12,850 bases of DNA from positions 1 to 12,850 of the forward strand of contig JAKIZQ010000020.1 of NCBI GenBank assembly GCA_022707945.1, written 5' to 3'. Shown one piece after another: positions 1-6,278 of the stretch (its first letter is position 1; each line of letters opens with the position of its first letter). Source of the DNA: Bdellovibrionales bacterium (GTDB lineage Bacteria; Bdellovibrionota; JAFGOL01). The notes below the pieces were generated by a model, which was not told the DNA's origin, made no database searches, and was given only the letters and a program-made list of their open reading frames with translations. The position numbers and the translations under genes were made by a program.

Positions 1-710
1 TTCTCTCCGTCACCCCAACTCGAAAGTATATAAGGACCTGTGCCTACAGGATGCCAATCTATATCCTTGCCATAATAGCTAACTGCTTCTTTAGAAATAA
101 TACTGGCTCCTGGAGCAGTAAGTGTTTCTAAAAAATAAGGGCAGACTTGTCTTAATGATATCCTGATGGTTTGATCATCTACTAGTTCCAACCCATCAAC
201 GTCGTTGTTTTCTATAAAATGGTTGAGATCTCCGCCATTTTTGAAGAACTCTTGTGCTTTTGTCCTATACTCCATAAGACCCTTTATGTAATACACAAAA
301 TAAGCTCTGTTATAAGGTGGATATGTTACAAAATGTTTCAAAGAATAAATAACATCACTTGCAGTAACTTGTTTGCCTTTACCACCAATAAAGCATGGAT
401 CATCTGAGAACTTTATTCCCTTCTTTATCTTTATTAAATAACTTAACTTATCCTTGCTTACCTCTGGAAAACCGTCTGCAAGAAGTGGCGCAACTTGATA
501 TGGTTCCTTTAAATAATCATAATCATATAAACCTTCAAAGATCTGCCTAACTATTCTTGTCTGATAAAAGGTAGTGGCAGAAACTGGATTTACGCCAAAC
601 TGTTTTGATCTCATATATAGATTAAGTTCACTATTAGCCTCATTCTTTTCCTTGCAAGACAACAACAAACAAGAAATTAATAATACAAAAATTAATTTAT
701 TTATTCTCAT
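1..710 (-). CDS. Peptide/nickel ABC transporter substrate-binding lipoprotein (SBP_bac_5), 3' end outside window
   Basis: N-terminal 236 codons of a DppA/OppA-type solute-binding protein; the C-terminal half lies beyond base 1. Seen: a lipoprotein signal (basic start MRINK, hydrophobic stretch, lipobox LLSC with Cys19 as the lipidated residue). It is followed by the family's opening pattern (TFYQTRIVRQIFEGLYDYDY) and the WHPVGTGPY motif typical of SBP_bac_5 near residue 225. The family captures oligopeptides or other small ligands in the periplasm and hands them to an ABC permease; the ligand here cannot be read from sequence. The start is ATG at 710, overlapping the TAA of the DUF3047 gene by one base (TAATG), with a GAGG five bases upstream, so translation is probably coupled. 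No permease or ATPase gene is in the window; they could follow beyond base 1. Confidence 0.85.
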   Translation of the reverse strand, partial: MRINKLIFVLLISCLLLSCKEKNEANSELNLYMRSKQFGVNPVSATTFYQTRIVRQIFEGLYDYDYLKEPYQVAPLLADGFPEVSKDKLSYLIKIKKGIKFSDDPCFIGGKGKQVTASDVIYSLKHFVTYPPYNRAYFVYYIKGLMEYRTKAQEFFKNGGDLNHFIENNDVDGLELVDDQTIRISLRQVCPYFLETLTAPGASIISKEAVSYYGKDIDWHPVGTGPYILSSWGDGE

Positions 711-1501
711 TATGGCCTCACAACTAGTTTAATGTTCCTTATGCAAGCCTGAGTAGGCTTTTTAACATCGTCGCTGTCTGCCAACAACGAGATGGCTGCT
801 ATAGTGACATCGTCATACCTGTCTGGCATAAAATCCTTTATAGCCTTAGACAAGTTAACACTAACCTTTATCCATTTCCCTAAAGGAGTTTTTTTGTTAC
901 TTGCTATATAGACTCGCTTGTCTTTGTCTGTTGTTTTTTCAACAGGTATCATCCCTGTATTATCTGTAGCACTCCATATATATTTTATGACTCTAAATCT
1001 CATCCACCCAATATAAAGCACTGCATATAACGACATGGCATGATCGTCCATTCCTTCTACTTCATCAAGGGCTCCCTCTGGCAATTTATATGCCATCCAC
1101 TCCCATTCCAAAAACACTTCTTTCCCCTGATTATGACAATTATTTATTTTTATTTTTTTTAACCAATAGTCCTTATATATAGTAACAGCTTTCACTTCTC
1201 CTTCTGGCCCAATGACCATCTTTATGTCTTCCGAAGGTATATCTGTACGGACATAGCCCTTTGGATATTCCCTTAAAGCAGAGCACAAACATTTTTTTTC
1301 TGGGATAAAAGGATCTGGTCTAAGATAGTAATAATAAGAATTATTATTCAGTATCTTTTTATAACCATCCCTTCTTGACTTCCATACTTCTAAAAAATCC
1401 TTAGTGTCTTTATATGAATTAAAATCATCTATCAAAATTGTCTCTTCAGACCATGATGATGGAATGAGTAGATTAAAAACGAATAATAATAAGACTAACA
1501 C
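710..1501 (-). CDS. Secreted DUF3047-family protein
   Basis: 263 residues. The first 18 form an uncharged hydrophobic leader ending SSWS-EE, so export to the periplasm is likely. Residues about 130-180 and 200-262 fit the DUF3047 pattern: LEWEWMAYKLPEGALDE, an (N/D)DxAxxLY-like DDHAMSLYAVLY, a YIWSATDNTG stretch, then LGKW and a C-terminal strand series ending with a Cys and NIKLV. No catalytic residues are known for the family, so no reaction is assigned; the fold is expected to be an all-beta sandwich (inference). The start is GTG: the only possible start, because the preceding in-frame codons are AGC and the TAG stop of the upstream gene. There is no clear Shine-Dalgarno, which suggests re-initiation after the Mpv17-like gene. 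Two A8 runs lie in the frame but do not disrupt it. Confidence 0.72.
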   Translation of the reverse strand: MLVLLLFVFNLLIPSSWSEETILIDDFNSYKDTKDFLEVWKSRRDGYKKILNNNSYYYYLRPDPFIPEKKCLCSALREYPKGYVRTDIPSEDIKMVIGPEGEVKAVTIYKDYWLKKIKINNCHNQGKEVFLEWEWMAYKLPEGALDEVEGMDDHAMSLYAVLYIGWMRFRVIKYIWSATDNTGMIPVEKTTDKDKRVYIASNKKTPLGKWIKVSVNLSKAIKDFMPDRYDDVTIAAISLLADSDDVKKPTQACIRNIKLVVRP

Positions 1502-1504
1502 GCT

Positions 1505-2152
1505 CTATATACTAACAGAAGAACGTTTTTTTGCAAAGGAGAGTATAGCCCCTAAACAAATAGAAAGAGCTGCTGCCATTATAATCCTGTATTCAGGTTT
1601 TAAAGAGAATGTTAGTGTATGTGCTGGTATCCAGAACCATAATACAGACGGGGCGACAAAACCCCACATGTTTTTCCAATCTATAGAATACCAAACTTCC
1701 ATAAATGGCCATTTGGAGAACAGTAGTCCTCTATCTATTAACGTATCTGTTATTCTGTGAATTATCATCATTGGAAATGCAAAAAGTATATTCATCCAAA
1801 AAGAACACCAAAAAGCTAAGGGAATACGTTCAGACAAAAGGCCTTTCGAAACAAGCTCTTCTACTCCTGCACTATATATAGAAAAAACAAAAGTTATTAA
1901 TACTCCCAGAAGTCCCCAAACAAATGCTCTTTGACAATATCTAAGTCCTCTAAATCTCCATTCATTATCAAGGAGCCTTCTTGAAAGTAGCTCTCCCATA
2001 GTTGCAAGTACGGCAAATTTTAAAAAACCCATTATTAAAGGATGCTGTACGGTCAGGTTTACAAAGATAATCTTACCCTTATTAGAAAAAATAAAAAAAC
2101 CTATTATTAAAATCAACATTATCCAACTTGCGTCTAACAGTCTTTTTTTCAT
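1505..2152 (-). CDS. Mpv17/PMP22-like integral membrane protein (tentative)
   Basis: 215 residues with about five or six hydrophobic segments (roughly 11-23, 38-53, 78-96, 112-131, 162-182 and 189-206). The family call rests on RRLL....W...G..YCQRAFVWG near residues 58-80 and on the C-terminal stretch IDWKNMWGFVAPS...FWIPAH...LKPEYR, which resembles the W..WP.....FxxVP...R.......LxWxxxLS end of Mpv17/PMP22 proteins and the bacterial proteins annotated with that name. Eukaryotic members are small channel-like proteins of mitochondria and peroxisomes; the bacterial ones have no established role. The ATG start at 2152 has a strong AGGGGAGG ten bases upstream, placed inside the end of the barrel gene two bases away. 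The protein ends in basic residues (KKR). It could simply be an unrelated polytopic membrane protein. Confidence 0.5.
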   Translation of the reverse strand: MKKRLLDASWIMLILIIGFFIFSNKGKIIFVNLTVQHPLIMGFLKFAVLATMGELLSRRLLDNEWRFRGLRYCQRAFVWGLLGVLITFVFSIYSAGVEELVSKGLLSERIPLAFWCSFWMNILFAFPMMIIHRITDTLIDRGLLFSKWPFMEVWYSIDWKNMWGFVAPSVLWFWIPAHTLTFSLKPEYRIIMAAALSICLGAILSFAKKRSSVSI

Positions 2153-2154
2153 TT

Positions 2155-3318
2155 TTAATAAGCCTCCCCTATACCAAATAATATTGCTTTAGTGTTTCTG
2201 CCAGCAAGATATTCAAATCCTGCATTTATTCCAAGTTCTTTATTAAGTACAAAACTTATTCCGCCACCATAACAAGGCAAATATTCGTTTAATTTAAATT
2301 TAGAGAACGATTTTGAGTGATATGCTATTCCAAGAATCCCTCTAAGCATTATAAATTCCAATAACAGCATTTTATATTCACCACTAAAACTCATAAGGTG
2401 CCTGTCAACATATACATCCCTTGAATAGGCTCTAAATATATCTCCAACACTAGACAACATGAAATATGGAGCTTCGCCTATAATAAATCTTCCATAGAAC
2501 CTTAAAGATATTATATGAGAATTAGTTATAAATATTTTCTCTCTAAGATCAACTGTATTAACACCAAGACTGTATTCACTACCCATATATTTTGAATAGA
2601 TCATACTAAGTAGATCAAAATCGAAACCTCTTTTAATAGAAAAAAGACCCCCTGGTTCCAGACTGCTCCATAAAAAACCAAGACCAAGAACATGTCCACC
2701 GTCTAGTCCGTAAATATCGTTAGAAATAAAAGCAGAAGGTGGAACTTTTAAGTTCATACTATAATTCCTAAATTCCATCTTTATACCCATATATGATAAT
2801 GAAGAGAATCGTTGACGATACATAACATTCAGAACAGGGTCAGAAGCTCTATACTCTCCCATATACAAAGGTTCCTGTTCAAAAGGTTTATAATAATGTG
2901 CCAGTCTTCTTTCAAAGTCTAAAGAGGAATAAAGATTACTATATTCATTAGACCAATAGTTATTAAAGACCACTTTAGCGTTCACATAACTATTGTTGCC
3001 CGCAGAGATAAGACCTCTTAAATAAGAGGGTTTACTTAATGCTGGTTCTTTACTACGTCTAAAATAGTACATAGCATCAACACCTAACGCATAACTATCT
3101 CCATCAACTTTGTTATAGAATGGGAAAAAAACATATCCTGTGTTCTTAAAAGCACCAGCTCTAGGAGGCTGATACTCGTTATATATTTCTAACTCTTCAT
3201 CTCTTGCATCTTGTTCATCATAATACGGATCAATATCAACGTCAGAGATATCATAAGGATCTGTAAAATCAGCAGAGACAGATCGTAACAATAAACATAA
3301 AGACCAAAGCAGCAGCAT
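2155..3318 (-). CDS. Secreted outer-membrane beta-barrel, BamA/TamA C-terminal-like, without POTRA domains
   Basis: 387 residues: a short leader (cut expected after SVSA, about residue 16), an acidic linker rich in Asp, Glu and Tyr (about 17-50), then alternating aromatic/glycine strands to the C-terminus. The second half resembles the surface-antigen barrel of Omp85 proteins: a FRAY-type segment near residue 296 where BamA/TamA have the (V/I)RGF loop-6 motif, then RHLMSFSGEYK (family: s.EyR), a GILGIAYHSKSF strand, YGGGISF and a terminal strand series. There are no POTRA repeats and the protein is too short to hold them. Role inferred: outer-membrane porin or insertion/secretion-like barrel; substrate unknown. 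The ATG at 3318 follows the EamA stop after one codon, with AAGGA about 11 bases upstream. An unrelated barrel is the main alternative. Confidence 0.6.
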   Translation of the reverse strand: MLLLWSLCLLLRSVSADFTDPYDISDVDIDPYYDEQDARDEELEIYNEYQPPRAGAFKNTGYVFFPFYNKVDGDSYALGVDAMYYFRRSKEPALSKPSYLRGLISAGNNSYVNAKVVFNNYWSNEYSNLYSSLDFERRLAHYYKPFEQEPLYMGEYRASDPVLNVMYRQRFSSLSYMGIKMEFRNYSMNLKVPPSAFISNDIYGLDGGHVLGLGFLWSSLEPGGLFSIKRGFDFDLLSMIYSKYMGSEYSLGVNTVDLREKIFITNSHIISLRFYGRFIIGEAPYFMLSSVGDIFRAYSRDVYVDRHLMSFSGEYKMLLLEFIMLRGILGIAYHSKSFSKFKLNEYLPCYGGGISFVLNKELGINAGFEYLAGRNTKAILFGIGEAY

Positions 3319-3321
3319 CTT

Positions 3322-4191
3322 TTACTTTTTCCTTACTATTATTGCAAAAACCGAAGCTAATACAACAGATCCACCCAACAACATCATAGGCATAACAGGT
3401 TCTGATAATATTAAATAGCCAAGGGTTACAGCAACGATAGGGTTAACATAAGCATGTGTCATTACAACACCTGCCGGAAGCTCCTTTAAAGCTTTCACGT
3501 ATACAGTAAAGGCTATAATAGACCCAAAGATCACAAGATATAACCAAGCAAAAACAGCAGAACTAACAGGTCTTGGGAGCGGCTCAGATGATAAGAAAGA
3601 TATAAGTAAAAGTACTATACCAGCAAAAAGCTGTTGATAACCAGAACTAGTAAGAGAAGATCCCTGTAGTGGATATCTTTTTTGATATAAAGATCCTGCT
3701 CCCCAACTTACAGTCCCTATTAATATAGCAATAGTGCTAACCAGGTCTGTTTTTTGATCTCCATATAATTTAGGATATACCAACAATAAAACACCAACGA
3801 GACCAAAAAGAACTAATAATGTTTGTATCAGCCCAGGTAGTTTTTTGTTCCAGAAAGATTCCATGACCAAGACCCAAACAGGGAGTGAAGATATTATTAA
3901 GGCTGTATATCCAGAATCAACATATTGTTCTCCCCAAAGAATCAATCCATGACCAGAACACCACAAAAGACAGCCAGATATAAAGGCCCTTTTAAAACTA
4001 TTTGCATCTAGTTTTATACTATTACCCTTAAAATAGGATATTAACAAAAGTATAGGTCCAGCAAGCAACATCCTGCTTCCTGCAAGAGCAAATGGAGGAA
4101 AACCACTCCCCTCCATAACACCTATCCTCATTGCAAGATATGTACTTCCCCAAATAAGATATATTGTAATAAGATAAATAAAAGCTCTCAT
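3322..4191 (-). CDS. EamA/DMT-superfamily transporter, YedA-like exporter
   Basis: 289 residues, about ten membrane helices arranged as two EamA repeats. The opening YLIWGSTYLAMRIGV, the PPFALAGSRMLLAG stretch and the second-repeat LPAGVVMTHAYVNPIVAVTLGYL closely follow the YedA/RhaT-type drug/metabolite exporters of the inner membrane; substrates of most members are unknown. I chose the ATG at 4191; a TTG two codons upstream (4197) is also open, and neither has a convincing Shine-Dalgarno. It is the first gene of the minus-strand set and ends in basic residues (VRKK) before TAA; the barrel gene begins one codon later in the same frame. A promoter must lie in the 39 bases before the divergent gene or inside that gene. 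Family call is firm, substrate is not. Confidence 0.88.
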   Translation of the reverse strand: MRAFIYLITIYLIWGSTYLAMRIGVMEGSGFPPFALAGSRMLLAGPILLLISYFKGNSIKLDANSFKRAFISGCLLWCSGHGLILWGEQYVDSGYTALIISSLPVWVLVMESFWNKKLPGLIQTLLVLFGLVGVLLLVYPKLYGDQKTDLVSTIAILIGTVSWGAGSLYQKRYPLQGSSLTSSGYQQLFAGIVLLLISFLSSEPLPRPVSSAVFAWLYLVIFGSIIAFTVYVKALKELPAGVVMTHAYVNPIVAVTLGYLILSEPVMPMMLLGGSVVLASVFAIIVRKK

Positions 4192-4230
4192 AGCCAAGTC
4201 ACAGCTTATTGTGATAAAACATGCTTAGCA
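4192..4230. promoter_or_regulatory. Short divergent intergenic gap, EamA gene / flippase-like gene
   Basis: Only 39 bases separate two divergent starts. The stretch holds TTATTGTGATAA (interrupted TTAT/ATAA symmetry) and an AT-rich GATAAAA, but no clear -35/-10 pair in either direction and no Shine-Dalgarno for either gene. Promoters may reach into the two coding regions, or one gene may be translated from a very short or absent leader. Inference only. Confidence 0.3.
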
Positions 4231-5193
4231 ATGAAAACTTTATCTTATATTTTAAAGGCTGCACTTGGGATATCGTTGATAGCTTACATGATACATTCTG
4301 ATAAACTTAATCTTAACACTATCTCGAGCATTAAAGACAAGTACTACCTCTTGATCCTGGTGACCCTAATACTTATAACGGCAATAATGACAACATACTA
4401 TAGATGGAAATTGTTGTTGTCTGGCCAAGGCATTCATTTCAAGGACAAAGAACTATTCTCAATATTCTATATAGGGATATTTTTCTCTTCAATATTACCG
4501 GGTGTCGTGAGTGGCGATATAATCAAGAGTTCATACATAATGAAAAAAGCCAGCGACAAAAAAACTCCAGCTTTAATGACCGTCATATTAGACAGGGTAA
4601 TTGGATTAATGGGATTAATGATAATATGTTGCGTTGGTTTCATCATAAATATCGATATTGTAAATAAACACAACGCACTAAAGACACTTGCAATAATAAT
4701 GGGCCTGTCCTTAATCTTCTTATTGATATTTGCAATAATAGGTCTGTCTAGAAGGATAGGACAAACAAAAATATTTAATTATACAATTAATCATTTGCCG
4801 TTCTCAAATTTATCAAGAAGTCTTTATGAAGCATTCCATATCTACAGAGGAAAGGTAAGCACTCTCTTTTATTCTCTTTTAATATCCATATTTAACCATG
4901 CACTTAATATAAGTGCTTTCTTTATAATAACAAAAGCTCTTGGTTTTGATATCTTAGATATAAAGTCCTATTTATTCATAGTACCTACAGGTATGTTGAC
5001 GTCGGCAATACCTATTACTCCTGCTGGAATAGGTGTTGGACAAGCTGCATTTTTAAAACTATTTGAGTGGTCTACAGGAGTAACTACTACAATAGGTGCA
5101 GACGCTGCAACAATATGGCAGGCCCTCTGCCTATTCATATATATGTTTGGAGTATACTTTTATATTACTTACCAACGTACTTTAAAAGAGTAG
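4231..5193 (+). CDS. Flippase-like integral membrane protein (LPG_synthase_TM, UPF0104 family)
   Basis: 320 residues, about eight membrane helices. Family marks are YYRWKLLLSGQG near residue 52, ILPGVVSGDIIKSSYIMKK near 90-107 (family: LP...GgD..r.y), ILDRVIGL near 120, and the C-terminal IPITPAGIGVGQAAF near 258-272. These match the transmembrane domain of lysylphosphatidylglycerol synthase (PF03706), found alone in YbhN/AglD-type proteins often linked to glycolipid handling. The soluble aminoacyl-transferase domain of MprF is absent, so lysyl transfer is not expected; a role in lipid or glycan translocation is inference. Its last 29 bases overlap, tail to tail, the end of the fabH-like gene. 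ATG start kept because the first helix begins at once; no Shine-Dalgarno is visible. Confidence 0.82.
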   Translation: MKTLSYILKAALGISLIAYMIHSDKLNLNTISSIKDKYYLLILVTLILITAIMTTYYRWKLLLSGQGIHFKDKELFSIFYIGIFFSSILPGVVSGDIIKSSYIMKKASDKKTPALMTVILDRVIGLMGLMIICCVGFIINIDIVNKHNALKTLAIIMGLSLIFLLIFAIIGLSRRIGQTKIFNYTINHLPFSNLSRSLYEAFHIYRGKVSTLFYSLLISIFNHALNISAFFIITKALGFDILDIKSYLFIVPTGMLTSAIPITPAGIGVGQAAFLKLFEWSTGVTTTIGADAATIWQALCLFIYMFGVYFYITYQRTLKE

Positions 5194-6177
5194 TTCCCCA
5201 AGCAAAGCCCAGCCCAAATCCAACTACCATCCAATGTCGTCCGTTATTAAGTCTTTTCTTGCTATCCAATATCTCTTTAATTGCTATAGGGATTGATGAG
5301 GCTATTGTGTTACCTTTATTCCACATATTGATATAGTTCTTTTCTTTATCTATTCCCAATAACTCACCAATATTTTCTAACATTAGTTTATTTGCCTGAT
5401 GAAGAACCAGCCAGTCTATATCGCTAAGTGTTGTACCAGATTTTTTGAATACTCGCTCAGCAGAAGGAGGAACAGTGTTATTGGCAAATTTCATTACCTG
5501 CCTTCCATTCATATATAGATAATTCTTTGAACGTTCTATCCCTGGTTTTATAGATTCAAATTTAGAGGTCTCTTCACTTATCCTTAATTTTGAACCACCA
5601 GCAGGAATTATTATGTGCTCAACACCAGTACCATCTGTTCCAAAATCATGAGCTACTATTTCAAAAAGTTTTGGATCTTCTTCTACAAGAACCGCAGCAG
5701 CAGAGTCGCTGAACAAGGTATCAACAGTGTAATCTCTGTAGCTAAGATATATAGAGAACTTATCTGCGGTGACCACCAAACCTTTTTTAAAACCCATACC
5801 AGCTATAAGACTTTGAGCGATAGACAGAGAATGCACAAATCCAGTACAACCCATCCTTACATCAACTGTATAAATCGAATTTGGCAACTCACAAGAGTTT
5901 GCACCTGAGCTGATGTTTGAGGCAATATGTAGTCTGGACTTAAAGTACAAAGAACCATAAATTCAATTTCATTTCTATTTATATTATTCTTTTCTATTAA
6001 CTGATTAACTGCTTTAACAGCAAGATCACTTGTTGATTGATCTTCTGTTGCGATATGCCTTTCCTTAATACCTACCTTTTCTTCAAGAAAATCATTCTTT
6101 GCATGTTCAAAGAAATCATTGTCTATCACCTTCTCTGGAAGATAATACTCAATTGCACTGATACCTATTTTTTTCAT
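5165..6177 (-). pseudogene. FabH-like beta-ketoacyl-ACP synthase III, broken by one frameshift
   Basis: Two frames together spell one ketoacyl-ACP synthase III of about 337 residues. Frame one (ATG at 6177) gives the start KKIGISAIEYYLPE, then VGIKERHIA and LSPDYILPQTSAQVQTL to residue 95. The protein resumes in another frame with ELPNSIYTVDVRMGCTGF and runs to the stop at 5165. The break is at about 5889-5895: CTTGTGAG would restore both frames if it read CTTGGTGAG, giving TLGELPN. The catalytic triad survives: Cys in MGCTGF (codon 5846-5848), His in LHQAN, Asn in KGNTIASS (about 111, 260 and 290 in the rejoined protein). The family condenses acyl-CoA with malonyl-ACP. Uninterrupted, strongly conserved sequence on both sides favours a sequencing or assembly slip, or a very recent mutation. 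A GGGAG lies eight bases before the ATG. Confidence 0.85.
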
Positions 6178-6186
6178 ATTATGGAC

Positions 6187-6196
6187 TCCCTAGGGA
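6187..6196. repeat. Perfect 10-base palindrome over the fabH-like ribosome site
   Basis: TCCCTAGGGA is its own reverse complement and covers most of the AGGGAG Shine-Dalgarno of the fabH-like gene. It could act as a protein site, or mask the ribosome site through dimer or hairpin pairing, but a loop-free palindrome folds poorly. Significance uncertain. Confidence 0.35.
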
Positions 6197-6200
6197 CTAT

Positions 6201-6229
6201 CTATTACGCCACAAAGCCCCTCTAGTCAA
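6201..6229 (-). promoter_or_regulatory. Candidate sigma70-type promoter for the fabH-like gene
   Basis: Reading the minus strand, TTGACT (6229-6224, five of six to consensus) is followed after 17 bases by TAATAG (6206-6201, a weak -10). Transcription would begin near 6194, leaving about 17 bases of leader that contain the AGGGAG ribosome site. The -35 overlaps the inverted repeat at 6227-6241. Motif reading by eye only. Confidence 0.4.
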
Positions 6230-6241
6230 GACAGCGTCTTG
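6227..6241. promoter_or_regulatory. Inverted repeat CAAGAC-AGC-GTCTTG, possible operator
   Basis: Perfect 6-base arms around a 3-base centre, in the divergent gap between the fabH-like gene and the MgtE-like gene. It overlaps the candidate -35 of the fabH-like promoter, the position expected for a dimeric regulator. No regulator gene adjoins it in the window. Inference from position and symmetry. Confidence 0.4.
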
Positions 6242-6262
6242 TTTACAATTACAGATACTTAT

Positions 6263-6276
6263 GTTAATTACTTAAC
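6263..6276. repeat. Inverted repeat GTTAA-TTAC-TTAAC just before the MgtE-like start
   Basis: Five-base arms with a four-base centre, ending two bases before the GTG start. It occupies the place where a Shine-Dalgarno would be expected, and none is seen there. Such short AT-rich symmetry can occur by chance; it may be part of a promoter or operator. Confidence 0.25.
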
Positions 6277-6278
6277 TT

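Noticed and set aside
1153..1299. Two A8/T8 runs in the DUF3047 gene as phase-variation tracts
   Set aside because: Runs of A/T this long are expected in such AT-rich DNA, the frame is intact, and they encode ordinary Lys-rich stretches.
1404..1760. Plus-strand frame of 118 codons across the DUF3047/Mpv17 junction
   Set aside because: Antisense to two genes with clear family patterns; no independent support.
5615..5908. Plus-strand open frame of 97 codons
   Set aside because: It runs antisense through the well-conserved fabH-like gene and its sequence resembles no family; a shadow frame.
6178..6278. Magnesium riboswitch upstream of the MgtE-like gene
   Set aside because: The gap is only about 100 bases and shared with a divergent promoter, and I see no M-box-like helices or terminator; too short for the known class.
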